Notes: a model not told the origin generated them from the letters alone. Counted from the first letter of the stretch, positions 13,901-27,958 are shown. The stretch is DNA of 64,000 bases from Daphnia carinata (GCF_022539665.2 NC_081339.1:310001-374000); one strand, 5' to 3'. A program made the numbers and translations.

Positions 13901-16200
13901 CAGCACAGCCCAACACTATATGGAATTGTCAAACGTACGGAATAAGGTTTGGAGTCACCGAGTCAGCCGATCGTCTACAGGCACGAAAAAATTACAAGGA
14001 ATATAAACATACTCAGATTTGTCCAAACATTCCGCCGTTTGGAACGGTGTTTCCCGACTTATTTTTTGGGTGAGATTTTGGCCAAGTTTTAACATGTTGT
14101 CTTTGAATTATACTTGATTAAATGATGCGAGAGAAAGTATACGCTGCACTACTGTTAAAACGAAAATGATTAAATTGGCCAGTGACAGAGAAACGCAAAT
14201 ACAGAACAAATTTGGTTCGCTAGAAGTTCAATTCTATTGCCTGATTAAAAAATTGAAGAAACCCGTCATTCACACCGAGCGCCAAACTACCTAAACACTT
14301 GCCTTAGGATTCCATTATTCATTCTTTATAACGGCATAAATTAAACGAAACGAAGAGTCAAACTCAGTGGGGCGTACCTATATTACGCCCGATCCATTAG
14401 CTAAAGAACAAAATAAACAAAACAGATGTAACGATGGCAAACACTACAGGATTGCGAAATGAAATGAGTTTCATTGCATTAAAGCGAAATTATGTTGAAC
14501 CTGAGAAAGGTATAAACAAAAAGAAGTAGGCGGGGAAAAAATGGCCCCTGTAATCGTCAACAGAAAATAACGAAATCCAGCGCAGAGTGACGGAGACCCA
14601 GTCTGAGATCTACGATGGTGCAAAATGTTCCAGTTTTCAATACACTGATGTTTTTACGACAGAGAATGCCATTAAGAGCTTTACGTATAATCGCTCATAA
14701 CCTTTAGTGCTAATCAAAAATAGTATAGCTGCACAGCTTGACTGGCAAGATATCACACATGACCAAGAACCTTAAGTAACATTCAATTATAATAAGTGCA
14801 ACAGGCATAGCATTTTTCCATACAGTGTCCGAAATTGCAGTGTATATACAGTATATCGTCCAATGAAGCCCACTAGGCTAAAGTAGTTAACTAACTTGAT
14901 ATGCAGAACCAATTATGATGTTAAGGTTGTAATTTGGGTACAGAGAGGGTCGAAGAAGAAAAATAAAAGCTCAAAATAAAGACACTTAAGGAGGACTAAG
15001 TATGGGCAAATCGAGATGTAAAACGAATCAGTCAATCATTATCACATTTTTCCGCCATTTTTTCGACCCACCAGTACAATAGAACAATTCAGTTTTATAT
15101 CGAGATCGTATATCTCTGTAACTCAGGCATTTTCGACGAATAGCGAGAAAGATACTCTTGCACTTAAAAAACAAAAACAAAAAAAAAAAAACGGTGCGCA
15201 CGGCGCCATGGGCTGTATTTGAAAAATGGATTTCATATCATTGGATGTTGTCGTAGGACATATAAGCCGTTCATCACTTGATCCATCCAAAGGAGACGCC
15301 TCAGTCGCAATTCAATACTAAATCCCTCCGCTACTCATCTGGAGGCTGATGGATGTCGATGGTATACGAAGACCACCTCTCGGCACAGGCGAATAAAAAC
15401 GCCACCGAGTTGATCCGTCGCACAGTAATGGAAATCGGAAACCAAAAGCTCGAACAAGAGCCTCTCCCTCTCAAGTTGCAGATAGAAAGCCTTTGCAAGA
15501 GAGAGCCTGCATGATATACATGCCTACGGACAAAAACGCAGTTGGTACTGACACTATTCGTTGTCTTCATGACTTTTTCATGCAACATCCTGTATTCCCT
15601 TATTTTTATTTTCATTTTTTTAGCTATACATTTTTTTAAGGAAATTTTATTTCTATATTTATCCGCATACGTTATACACACGTAAGCCTCAACAAGACGG
15701 TAACGATATATTTCGTCAACATTTACTTACTTAAAATTATTTAATGAATTTAGATGGAAAACCAACTCGGATTGCATCTGGCCGACGAAAATCAGAAGAG
15801 GATAACAACGTCCTTTTATTGTTACCATTTCGTTGAATAAAAAACATATGTGGAATATGGTGAATACAACCAAAACCGTACGTAACCACGTCCACCCAGT
15901 CAACAAATAACACTCTGATTTCAACGCGAAGGCTCCACATCTCGGAATGAAAGGTAAGCTCTTAAAAAAATGGAACGTCATTATTTAGAATTGTGCCTCA
16001 TAGGGCTGGTAAGGAGGAACTTAAAAACCAAAAAGAAAATAGAATGTACTTATCCGATTGAATACGGAGGACGAAAAAAAAAAGACCGTTTGATTCGTTG
16101 TTTTTTGCCTCCTTCCTGTCAAAGGCTTAAACGCTTCGCAGGGTGAGTTGAACCAGGTCAAAGTGTCGATCTGAAAGACTAGAGTGTCACATGCTGTAGG
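7925..16200. other. Gene-free interval between the ATPase and beat-like genes
   Basis: No coding exon, RNA gene or transposon end could be supported here. The base composition is AT-rich with homopolymer runs. The first ~250 bp are the presumed promoter of the ATPase gene. They hold a perfect AACCGGTT palindrome at 7993-8000, the form bound by Grainyhead/CP2 factors, a TATCGAT at about 8031-8037 resembling half of the DRE housekeeping element, and further TTAACCGG or GGTTAAC variants to about 8150. These motif readings are suggestive only. Confidence 0.4.
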
Positions 16201-16221
16201 GCAAACGGTGCATGCGCATTA

Positions 16222-16231
16222 GTCTCAGTGC
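16222..16231 (+). promoter_or_regulatory. Possible initiator of the beat-like gene
   Basis: TCTCAGTGCG contains TCAGT, the arthropod initiator core, with A+1 at about 16227. It lies about 275 bp upstream of the presumed start codon at 16502 and just after TGCATGCGCA, which resembles an NRF-1/Ewg-type palindrome. No TATA box stands 30 bp upstream and no good downstream promoter element was seen, so this is a weak call. Confidence 0.2.
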
Positions 16232-16501
16232 GTGTAGCAAAGAAAATAAGACTATTCAACGTTTTCTTTCCCGTCTCGAGGCCGCAGCAAAAAGCAGAGG
16301 CTATAGTCACTCTTCTCTTTCACGCCTTCTCTTTGCTGCGTCTTGTGTGCAAAGGACATCAAAAGCAGATGCAATTCTCTTTCCCGTCTCAGTTGAGCTT
16401 CCGAGGCTTTACAGTTCGGCGTGTCTATCAGTTATAATTCGCTTGGGTTACATCTCCCTATACTTGCTCAACGGTCTGCTGTAAAAAAAAAAAAATGTAA
16501 A

Positions 16502-19500
16502 ATGTTCGTATTTCGTGTTCCCCTGTCGGTTTTCTTTATTTCAATCAACTTCATCGGAAGCTGGACAGTCTTATTCACAGGTATAGCATGTTGTTACATT
16601 AGGAGACATCCTTGGCGCATTGCGTTGTTGAATTGCGTTCTTGTCAGCTTTTTGTACGAGCATTTTACTTGGCCCTCGGACATTTAAAAGAAACATGCTC
16701 AGACAATTTTCATGTTAAGCTCGTGCCATTTGGAAAGGAAATCTGACCATTTCCAGCTATTGGCAAGCTGACTGGATGATCCTTTGCAGACGAACGATTT
16801 TTAAATTTGTCCTGTGGCGCACGTCATAAGCGCAGAAAATGGACTGATTGTTTTCAAGAGTCAATTTTGATTTAAAGCAAGGAAAGGTAATCTTGTCTTG
16901 TTACAAAAACATCTTCCATGTAGACTATTAAAGTAGAAATTTAAACGTCTATAAAAATGTACACCGTACCTTGTTTGGAAGAATAGAACAACATGCTGCT
17001 TTACATTGCCTTAAGAATTAGAATTTGTTCCAAACTATTTCAATTTTTTGGCCGATAATACGAGCGCAATAATACATTTTTTTTTCTTATTGTGGCGTGT
17101 AGCCAATCAAATTTGACTTGGTATGCGCGCGTAATGGCATCATTGTCGAGAATGCCACATGTGAGCATATATTGTGGTACCCACACTAGAATGTGACATG
17201 AATTTAAAAAAAACTACAAATAATGTTTCTGGTTGCGTGAATAGCAAGAGAGGGGGAAAATGCCGTAAACCCCACCGTTTACATAATAGAAAACCCAAGC
17301 CTATAGTCAGAGATAGGGGCTACTTGGAAAAGATTAACAGCAGTCGCGTCGTTGTAGTACAGCTAGGAGGGTTGCTGCTTTATATATAAACAAAAGGGCA
17401 GTTGACTCCCTATTGACAGACAGAACGACATTTTTCGCTATTAAATATTACAAGCTATAGGTACACGTGGTGTTAATATTGATGCAATGGAGTAAATAAA
17501 ACGAATTTCATATGTATTTTCTAGGGGCCAGCTGTTTGCAAATCATTGAGTTCTCTGTGCCGGAAGCCGTCAAAATGGGCGAAGACCATCAATTAATTTG
17601 CCAATATCAACTGAATAGTGCCGAAACTCTTTACTTTCTCCGCTGGTATAAGGACGGCAATGAATTCTTTCGTTATATGCCCAAAGAAACTCCAGCGCAC
17701 CGCATTTATAACGTCTCAGGCGTTAGAATCAAGGTAAGTCGTTTAAAAATTAAAAAAAAAAGAAAAGAAAAGAAAAAATACCAAAACAAAACGGAGAAAT
17801 AAAGAAATAAACATCAAACTGAAGAGTTTGTGAAAAATTCAAAAAATTATAATAATAGAAAAACCATTAGTTTGCGCTCTGGTTGCACCATGACTAAACG
17901 CAAGAAGTTCTATGGTAGCAAGCCTAAAGTATTGAGAAGAATAACTTTCTTCCTACTACATACTTTACATGCGACAGTACTAATCTGCACGTATTGGGTG
18001 CCTTGTTGTTGCAAAGACTCAATCGTCGAGTTCTACGAACGTGTTGCTAACGAACGTGGACGCTGCAACGAGTGGTCTCTACCGCTGCGAAGTTTCCGCC
18101 GAAGCACCGGGATTCGAGACAGCTGACCGAGAAGCACAGTTTTATGTCATAGGTAAGTGCACATTTGCCGTCGATCGTCATTTTTACCTATTGCCATTGA
18201 ACAAATGTTCTACAAGAATAGTGATGCCGTCCTCGACTAGGCCACTTTATTTTTCTTATATGAGATCCGCAGCTCGCAACTTTGATACTAATCCTTAAAC
18301 ATGGAGGGAAAAGAATGAAGAATTTAAACAAAAATGACAAGAAAATCTAAGTGTTTAAAGCGCTATTCTGCAACGTGAAGTATAACAAGGGAGTGGGTGG
18401 GGGAGGGGGTGTTGAGGCAGATTAGGAAAAAATATAAAAAAATAAAATAAAATGAGCAAAAATCCGCGCTAATTTCAGAACAAATTTGTCGGCCTACTGG
18501 TAAATGTTCCGGGAAATGTTTCACATTAACCTTCGTAAAACCGCAGACAAGTTGAACAAAATCAAAACATCGATATCACCTAAAACAAATCTAATGTCGA
18601 CAGATGTACATATATAAAAGTTAGTTGTATATGTATTTAAGTTATATAGTACTCGACATTTAAGAGTTCCATTAAAAAGTTCCAGGGATTGCAAAACGCG
18701 AACTCATCAAGTGAATGATATATTATTTCACCTGACGAATGGGATGTTCTCGGATTTCACGTGAAGTATCAACATCAGTACAGCCATCATGTGAAAATCA
18801 AAGCAAAGAGGGTGTTGCCTAGCGACCAACTGACAAGAAAGCAAGGTATTGTAACAAAGCGAAGTCTCTCCGTTGATTGCCATAGTAAGTGGAGCAATTT
18901 GTGACTTGCATCCGGCCGATCCACTTTCCCTCGAGGCCATTTTTGTGCGTTTCATTCTCATATCACACTGCTACGTTTGAAAAAAGGCGGGGATGGGGGG
19001 GGGGAGTGGGGTGGGAATGAAAAAAGAAAGAAAAAAGGTCTTCACCAGAAAAAGAAAACCATCTCAGATTCAAAACCTCTTGAAAATGTCAACAATCTGG
19101 CGCACGACTACAGTTCCTATAGTAGCAAAAAGTATGATACAGTTACGGTGCTTGGCGGCGATCATTTTGAAGATCATACAAGTGATGACTTATGAAGTCC
19201 CCAGACAACTATGTCATACATAATAAGCAGCCAATGATGAAAGTTAATTCTTTCCGCTTCCCTTTTTTCTTTTTTGTAGCATGTAGGCCTACAAACGTCT
19301 GTTGCCAAACAACGTACTTGGTTGGCGACAAAGGTTTTTTTTTTACAAGTTGCTGTTTGTTGGTGAACAGTTACGTAATGATCTCGTTCGATACGGTAAA
19401 TAGATAGCCTACTGCATACAATAGAGACGTCGGTAGGTACTGTATATCGTACATTAATGTGCTCTATACACTACTATGCCGGGCAGTAAATGATCTGGGC

Positions 19501-20777
19501 TATTTGGATTCATTCTTCGCCTAATAGCGTTTCTCAAAGCAAACGCGTGTGCCGTATTGGGTTCCATTTTCCGCTAACAATGTTCCATAGTTGAATCGAT
19601 TCTGTTTATGTAATTCGCGAGCATGGAGATATTTTTTTTTTGTTTTCACGGCACTATATAGATGGGCCTAAAGGACACCCGTTTGTAACGGTGTCGAAAG
19701 GCGTTGTCGACGAGAGCATGGTCAACGAAACCATAATTGCCAATTGCAGTGGAATGGAGGCGACGCCAGCTCCGCAACTTTCCTGGTCTTTGGCATCTAT
19801 TCCAGTAAAGGCAAACATTTTTTTAATGACATTAAAAAAGATACGGTATTCACGATATTTTTTCGAAACGTTTCCAAAGATTCCCGCAGAGAAACAGTTT
19901 ATCACGCATTCGGTTCAGAATGGCATCATCGATTCCTTAAGATTGAAACGAACTAGTTCTACGCTCCGTTTGCCAATGTATTGGATCGCAAGCTTCATTG
20001 ATAAACTGGAAAGAACGAGGGGCCTGAACGCTTTCACCCAAGGCCACTTCATCGTCTTACCGCTTCGATGTACCTCACACATCCTCGGCTTGTTCGAAGA
20101 GTCGGATACATCTGATATTAGAGTCCTAAGAAATCTGTCCTCTACCACGTCTCCGACTGTACCTGGAAATCGTGTTGCTGTCAAATTAGCTAAACCATCT
20201 CCAAATTCCTCAGCCGCCAGTGCCAATACTCGGCACGGAGCTTTTACGAATGGTTCCTCATCCATCGCCAGAATTCTAGGTGAGTTTCAGTGTCTTCGTA
20301 ACCAACAACTAATGTATACTGTGGTTCGACAGAAATTCAAAACTCAAATTTTATACGTGTCACATTTGTTTTGCGTCGCCGTGAAAGCTTAAGTTATATA
20401 GCCATGAAACACAGCCGCCCAAAGGCCTTCTTATTTGATGATGTTGCACCAAAAGAACACGATTTCTGTTAGTTTATATAATTTCTCCGTAGGTGTTTAG
20501 TAAATATACGTATGCCAGGCAGAAAAAAAACAGCCAACACATACTGTATGCTAGCATCGCAATGACGTCACCGGTATCTCTGCTATGTTCGCATCACGAT
20601 AATGATACTCGGATTTCAAGTAGATCAACCTAGTTCTTATTCTCTCATATCCGACTGATACTTGCTCGTAGGTGTAAAGTAGATTTTCTTTGTCCACTGT
20701 GTTTTTTTTTTCTTTTAGATCTGACTTTGATGGGAGTCGTTCTGACATCATCAACGTGGTTTGCTCATCATTGTTGA
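16502..20777 (+). CDS. Beaten-path (Beat) family secreted/anchored immunoglobulin protein
   Basis: Beat proteins are arthropod cell-surface or secreted Ig proteins that control axon adhesion, often by binding Sidestep proteins (family knowledge). Exons in phase: 16502-16580, 17525-17733, 18017-18152, 19662-20279, 20719-20777, giving 366 residues, usual for the family. Exon 1 encodes a hydrophobic signal peptide. Exons 2 and 3 form Ig domain 1, with the cysteine in HQLICQYQ, the Beat-typical LRWYKDGNEFFRY, and the second cysteine in SGLYRCEVSAEAPGF. Exon 4 encodes Ig domain 2, with cysteines in IIANCSG and LPLRCTS. Exon 5 encodes a short hydrophobic tail ending at a stop, like the membrane-anchor tails of many Beats. 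Within exon 4, 19805-19879 (GTAAAG to CCAAAG, 75 nt, a multiple of three) may be a further small intron. The subfamily cannot be assigned. Confidence 0.8.
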
Positions 20778-23700
20778 CAGTTACAAATGTCAAACCCGAA
20801 AATAGATTTTGCAGTCAATCTGGAATGAAGCAGATCACCAACGTTTACTGAACTATGCGGAAATTTCTAGCACATAGCCAACTCATTTCAAAACATAACC
20901 TGCCAGTTGACGATGACCTTTTTTCATTAGGATTATTATTTATTTGTCAGACTGTTGTTCTCGTTTTCATGTTTTTTTTCTTCTCTAATGTTGATATCAT
21001 TGCTTTGAGAAAACAAAGTTTAAGCATAAAAAACATACAAGGAACGACGTTTCAATGTTATTTCTTTCGTATAATTTTCCGAAGCATTCCCGGCTATTGT
21101 AACATAAGCTGAATCCTGTAATCACCTGCAGAATGGAACTGGAATAAACGGTCACAAAATCTTTTATTCTTCGTTTTGTCATGCTGTACAGTGTTCAGCA
21201 CTTAAAACAAACCCGCACAGTAAACCTTATGTTTTTTTTTGTTTTGTTTTTTTATCATGGGTATCAGCCATGGTTAAATGCACCAATTTCATCTCGTCGA
21301 ATGGAAGGCTGGCGAGAGAGTTATCTCATTTTTAGCTGTTATAGTTGTTAAAAATGCTACGCTCAACTGTCGGTTCCTAGCGCAAAATTCGGATTTCTAA
21401 TGCGGCTTCTTTTTAAAGATTTTTAATAGATAATACGGCGATAACGTTTGCCATTAGCACAAATGCTTAAAGGACTAGTATGAGTTGTAACTAGGTGATT
21501 GACACCATTGAGTGCATTTGGGGGATGCCAGCAACGGCCAAATGGGCCATTTAATGGCTACGTCTTTATCCCACCAGTTTTTGCTTTTCCTCTTTTCTAC
21601 ATTTATTTCATTTTTTTACTTTGTGCACAAACAGAAATTGGACTTCACCCGGCTGCACGTTGCCCGATGACAAGAAACCCATTTTGGGATTGACATCTGT
21701 CACCTAATAAGCAATTAAGCGTGACTCAAAGCGACCTTTTGCAAGGGCATCGTTGGTTATATACCACATTTCATTTCGTTTCTTCTTCCCGTACATATCG
21801 TTGAGCTCCCTCTTTTCACATTTTCAATATTTATTTTTTATTTCATATTCGTTTTTATTTTATATTTTTTTTTTGGTTTTTGCATCTCCCTAGATATTAT
21901 ATGAAACAGTTACCACGGCAACTGGTAGTCAGCCAAAAGTGCGCCGACTTGTCATTTTTGCAATGGATCTCATATTTTATTATTAGCATTATTATTATTT
22001 TTTGTTAGATTAACCCGGTGAAACAGTTCGGCCTGTTAAGGTCTGCGCATATTTTAGGCGTTATGGCTCAAATTAGGCTGCTAATGGCAATTGGCTTTTA
22101 AGCGATGATCACATTTCTGCAATGGTTTCGAACTGATTCCTATTTTGCTTCTTCTTTTCATTCTATCCGGTTGGTAAATACTTTGCATCCGATTGCTTGA
22201 CGTTACAGCGGCACTCATATCCACACAATGCCATAAAAATGTACCTCAGATCATTTGGAAAACTGTCCGAGAGAAAGTAACTGATCATTCAATAGTTTTT
22301 AAGCTTCAAGGGAAACTGTCAAGTGCTACGCCAGACTGTAATAAAGTTCTCGTCAAAGCCAGCCTCAATAATTCACCAGCGATGAGGCTAAGCTGGCTTA
22401 CAACGACAGTTGGTGTACATGCAGACCACCATAGCATTGGCAATACGCATGTTACGGCAAAAAATAAATAAAACATAAAAGGACGAATGGATTCATCTAT
22501 AGGACTTGAGATGTCAAATATAAAATAAGATCTTGCACAAACACAACTTGGCGAATGTTAATCAGTAACCAAGGAAGCCAAATATATGCTATACTGAGTC
22601 CTCGGCTTCGACGCTGTGAAATTTGCCGTTGCTATGGGTTGCAGTAATTCTTATAGAGATGAGGCACTGATGACGGGAAATTCGTATTGAAAAAAGCTAC
22701 TTGGATTTCGATGGTGTTTTAAACTAGCTGTAGGCGACGTTTTGCTGTAATGATGAGTTATGGTGGTAACATGCGGAGGTTAGCTAAACTTGATAATTAA
22801 AAATTGTAAACTTACGGTAGGCGAAGCTTTTCAGATGTTTTCGCTGCCATGTTGCGTCCCACGTGCAGTATTTTATGACCTGTTCTGACGGTTTCGCACT
22901 GCTCATTATAAACTCAATTCATAATATTTTCCATGATCTCTGTACGAGTATCTTAACGTTCTTTTATTATTGTCGACTTGAAACTGCAAATACAAGAAGC
23001 TTTATGGTAAGGTAAACATGCGTATCACCCAACGTTGGCATGTGAATGCATTTTTTTTTACGTTTCCTTCTAGAATGAAATAGTCCTTTCTGTGACTAAT
23101 CGATTGGATAAATTTAACAAAACAACGAACTACTCAATACAGAATATTCTACGCGCAAAAGATCTGTATTCTGCTATTTTTACACAAAATATTACATCCA
23201 TCATTCTATAATTAACTATACAAACTGTTTGACCGTAGTTAATAACGCGTTAAATAAAAAATTTAATAAACATTAAATTAACCAACATTTTTCAGAATGT
23301 TAAACAATGGTTCGCAGAAAACGGGATTTCAACAATTCAATAATGCGTATCGCAGCGATTGTCATACATTTTAAGAATTCCCCTCAGTGGTTTACTTACC
23401 AGCGTACAGAGTTATCTCTTCCTTGCATATCTCGTTGTGGCTTGGCTAAAATTCGCTTCACATGAGACCCGTTGCAGTACACATACCAGTATCACCACTT
23501 TGCGCTTCCAAACTCCATCATACGCCATACGTCTTAAGTTTGATATGAAAACAGAAGCCTATCAAGTATCCGTCGTCGTTCACTGCCATTTCATGATTTA
23601 TGTAAGTCTATCACAACACAGAACGGAGTTCAGGGCATTGGGGTCGACAAAAGTTAGCTTGAAAGTAATTTATGTTTGAGCTGTTGAAAACAGCAGCCTA

Positions 23701-26700
23701 AACGTTGAGTTGTCCGGTTTTGGACAGATTGAATAACTCCAGTCCTGCTAGCATGATGTTTACCGTAGCCAGACACTTTCTTAATATCCGGACACGTCAT
23801 GGACCACGACCCGTCCCCCTCCCCTTTTGTGCATTTGATATTCAATCTGGACGCGTCCTGAGCTGACACAGTCGACAAAGACAGCCAGATACTATAATGT
23901 GGATACCACGTATAGCACATACGTGTACAGCCTATTTGTATAGAAGGTCGTAGTTGAGTCGTTGCCATTCTAAACCTTGTGCTGATGGATGTTTCCTTCC
24001 GAGCTCATCTAGAAATGGTCGGAAACGGTGTAGCTCACTCTATCTCGGTGCAGGATTAAATAAAGAACCAGCATGAATCATATGCATGGAGAAATTATGG
24101 GCAACGATAAAGCCCTACATGCGTTTGCTACCTTTTCAGCAGAATACGCAGACACCGATTTTCAAACCGGAAGGTTTTCATGGATAAACTTAAATGGATG
24201 TTCATCTTCATTTCGAATGTAGAAGACGCGGGCAACTGCCCACCTCACGGTCCATTCTTCAAAATGTACAAATTTCCATTCAATCACGCAAATTCATGAC
24301 GTATAAATTGACGTTCACTCCATTGACTTCTTTCCCTTTTTATACTAAAATGAGAAGGGTTCTAGCTACAGCGTCGGGAAAGATGCGTTACCGTCGTATG
24401 TCGTTCACCTGAAATTTGCTATGATTCTTATGAAAACGATGGCTTTCTCGCTACGAAGAAAATGACTGATTCTATTTAAACTATACACCACATAGTATCT
24501 TTGACTATGGTGATCTATTGTGTCAAAGGCGAAAGCTTAGTGTTTCTTCCTTATAAAAAACTAAAGAACAGACATAGTAAAGGATAGTTGTCGGTATAGT
24601 CCTACCCCCGAGACAAAGGCAAAGAATATGGAAACGATGCATTTTAAGCAGGAAAAAAAAAAGAAAAAAAGAAGGGAAAAAAGGGGGGGGGGGGGGGTGT
24701 TGAAAAAAGTAAAGTGACGAGAAGCTTGGGGATTTCTTGAAGCTACATTTAAACTGTGGCCTTCCCTACGTATCCAGACCCGTATTTTGCACTACCTTGC
24801 AGTACACGTGACGTTTCTAACGAATGTGCAGTTGCCCTGATATGGGAGCATGGGACATACGGCTATACAAAAGCGTGTAAAGTCCAAATGAAAGATGATG
24901 AAAGAAACGGACATCCAGGATGTCATCGGAATACATTATTTTAATTTTGAATAAAATAGAAACAGGAAATCCTAAATTTACCCACGTACAGTATGCTTTG
25001 AATCACGCACTTTTGTTGATACATTGTTACGCTAATTACCAGGTATGGTACCTTTGGAAGGTATAAATGTTTAAGCAAGTTGAGAAGGAGAACTTCAATA
25101 AATTTTTATGCCAAATACATAAGCAACAGATTTTAAAACTTTCTCTAGATCTGTTGAAATAGTGCCCGAAAGTGAAATATACATAATCATTGATGAGCTA
25201 AAAATTGAATGGTTTGATTTCTCAATTATAAGTTCATTGAAATTAAGTAATGATTGGTAATATGCAGTGATTGTTTGGTTCGGTCGACAAGTAGTTCCAT
25301 ACAATGTATTCATTTAACATCTCTGGCAAGCAACAACAAGCTTTCTTCTTGCGAGCGGCTAACTATTAATTTTATGTTTACAATTCAAACAGATTTTTCT
25401 TATAACAGGTCCACCAGTTAGGTAAAACAGTCTCACATCACGGGAATGGCTTCTAGCGAATCCTACCTTAACATTTCTATTTAACAAAAAATCGAAGGTA
25501 GGCCAATAAACGTAAACTAAATCAAACAACGAAACCATGAAAAAAGAAAAAGAAAAATTGCTAAACAGTATCAACCGTAAATACGCGCTAATGTCATGAT
25601 TCATGGATATCATACATTATTTACCCGAAGCAGAGTGACTTGGATTTTAAATAACTATTCATTCGAGCATAAAGTCAAAACATACCAATGAAAAGGGCTA
25701 GATTGTATGCATAAGTTCAATCCAGCCATTAGGAAACACGTTAACAATTGGTGAAAAAACCAGTGTTTTTGTTTGGCAGTTATTGTCATTATCACCCGTT
25801 CAACGTTTTGTTTCTCTGATATTACACTGTACCACTCGATTATTCACGGCTACACTAATTGAAGTAATCTACGCTTTCGTTGAACATTGTATTGCCTTTC
25901 ATTGTAAAGGAAAACACAGAAAGCGGAACGAAATAAGAAACGCCAATTTTAACCGTGAAAATCCATTTAGGCTAGAATGATGCATCATAATTGTAAGATA
26001 CACCGACTGTACACGACAGTGATGTCAATGAGGCTTTAAACCAAGATTAACCTCATGCATCCTCCCCGCCACCAAAAAAAAGTAAGTAAAAAAAAAAACG
26101 GTATTTCAATGGATACCAATGGGTACGATGTTCAATTAAATAGATTTCAAAATTTTGGGCAATTAAAGTAGGTCAAGTTGTGTGGTTACAACGATAAGAC
26201 TATCCTCGGTTTCCGAATATTGATCTTAGTCAAGCTAACCGTAATCATCGTCACTTTAAGCATTTTTTGTTTTATACCAAAAACTTGGGATTCTAAGCAA
26301 CTGCGTCACGTGTATGCGTCTAATCGATATACTTTCTACACAGGGAATCTTTACCTATACCTTCGAACCGGATGTTTTTTTCCAGATAAATCCGGAATAA
26401 AGCAGCCATCAGGCCAACATTCTCGCACTTTAATGTGCTGATGTTTCCATATAGCCATTGATACAGTTTTAGGTAACATTTTGGTTTAAAAAAAGCACAT
26501 GAGCAAGGAGAGGTGAGTCGCTACCATCAAGAGAAAACACGACACTATTTTCTCCGAGTTTATTCGTTTAATAGCTTCTAAATTTCTAGTGTAATCAATG
26601 ACATGGCAATACGGCGACCGTCAATGGAAGCGCCACTATTAATTTTAGCAAGCATCGAACAGTTTAGGGGTTATTTCTCGAGATTAGTACTCAGCCGTTG

Positions 26701-27267
26701 GAGACAACTGTTGCGCACTCGAAGGGTAACAGAAAATTGTTCAATGAGCGTTTGGCCTGCGTTAGTTTGTGTTAAGCGTGGAGCCGTTACTAAGACAGCG
26801 CAGCTTTCATTACTAAACTACAAATCATCTGAACAACAAACGAAAGTGAAGACGAAGCGATGAAAGAGATAACGTTTATGGTCAGAAGAATAGAGCAAAA
26901 AGATGGATGCATGCTCTTTACAGCAGTCGTGGCACATCCCATTTATAACGGGGAACGATAAATGGGATCCTGAGACATCCCCCACTGTCCCCCCCCCCTC
27001 TTATTCTCCCCGCTGTTCCTGCAGCACAGGACAATCTTTTATTTTCTTTCTAAGATATAGTCTCTGCGAGACGCAGCGAATCTTCAGCACCATTTGCCTC
27101 CTACCTCTTCCAAGCTCGTAATAAATATCTATTGAATAAGTGATTCACTTACGCATCGCCAGGGGATCCAATGTAACGCGATGCAGATTTTCATTTGTAA
27201 CTGACGGATTGTCTCCATATTTGTTGTAAATATGGCAAGTTTTTAGTGCCATTATTATCACGCGCAC
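20778..27267. other. Gene-free interval, 3' side of the beat-like gene
   Basis: I found no supportable exon, RNA gene or mobile-element end. The open frames here are short and have neither recognisable domains nor convincing splice contexts. A 14-base G run lies at about 24684-24697 in a purine-rich patch. Part of the interval is probably the 3' UTR and regulatory DNA of the beat-like gene. Confidence 0.4.
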
Positions 27268-27534
27268 CTTATAAGCAGTGTATTGGATTTTAACAAATCA
27301 GATCCTCAAATCAAATCAAATCCAAATCACATCATTTGCGGATGTGGATTAAATTGGATTTTACTGGTTAGGTTAGTTAAAGTTAGCTTAGGTTAGTTTA
27401 GGTTAGGTTACTCGAGGACTTTTGCTGTGTTGAATGATTCAAAAATCCAATGCAAATCCGCAAATAATTGGATTTGCTTTGGATTTTTTTTTTTGCGGAT
27501 TTGATTTGCCAAAATCCAATACACTGCTTATAAG
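27268..27534. mobile_element. hAT-type MITE with perfect 8-bp target duplication
   Basis: The element occupies 27276-27526 (251 bp). It begins with CAGTGTATTGGATTTT and ends with the exact reverse complement. It is flanked by identical 8-bp direct repeats CTTATAAG at 27268-27275 and 27527-27534. An 8-bp duplication fitting nTnnnnAn plus termini beginning CAGTG is the hAT superfamily signature. The subterminal regions are rich in AAATCC/GGATTT motifs, as hAT transposase-binding regions often are. It has no coding capacity. The centre (about 27365-27412) is a run of TTAGG-like repeats, including GGTTAGGTTAG. Confidence 0.85.
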
Positions 27535-27540
27535 CTATCA

Positions 27541-27631
27541 TCTCAACCTCGAATGCTATCCAGCACCCTCACCTCAACCTCGGGTGTTATCCAGCACCCA
27601 CCCCTCAACCTGGGATGCTATGCCTCACCCT
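27541..27631. repeat. Three-copy ~30-bp minisatellite
   Basis: Three imperfect copies of a ~30-bp unit, of the form CCTCAACCTCGAATGCTATC then CAGCACCC, stand in tandem directly right of the hAT MITE. No function is evident. Confidence 0.6.
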
Positions 27632-27654
27632 GCTATACCACCGCGCTATTAGAA

Positions 27655-27775
27655 AAGCTATCTTGTTCGGCTATTTCAAAAGCTATAAGTCAAAGCTATG
27701 CTGCCGCCTGGCGGGGAATGGAAGAAGCGATGTAATGGAGCTTCCAGATCGGAATTTAGATAGCTCGCATAGGGC
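27655..27775. repeat. Diverged partial copy of the 620-bp flank repeat
   Basis: Sequence from about 27665 (GGCTATTTCAAAAGCTAT, then GCGGGGAATGGAAGAAGCGATG and TAATGGAGCT) matches the repeats at about 28533-28625 and 41032-41123 imperfectly, roughly 75-80% by eye. The match stops before the tRNA-like B-box segment of the better copies. This makes the segment a dispersed repeat rather than unique flank. Confidence 0.6.
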
Positions 27776-27958
27776 ACTAGCGCCATCTAGCCTCTGGCTT
27801 CCTAAATAACTGTCTCCACAGTATTACGCTTTACAAGATCTTGTGAACGTTTTCATACAGTACGTTTCATTGCTAATTTTTACGTTTCATTTATTCCAGT
27901 GACATCACGCCTAGCTCACCTTTATAGCGAACCATTAAACGTAAAATATTTTAGGATT

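Noticed and set aside
23359-23679. 106-codon plus-strand frame with hydrophobic start
   Set aside because: No family resemblance, no supported splice partner, and a similar-size frame on the other strand nearby; treated as chance.
27365-27412. Interstitial telomere
   Set aside because: The TTAGG-like run is short, degenerate and contained within a MITE, so it does not mark a chromosome end or fusion.
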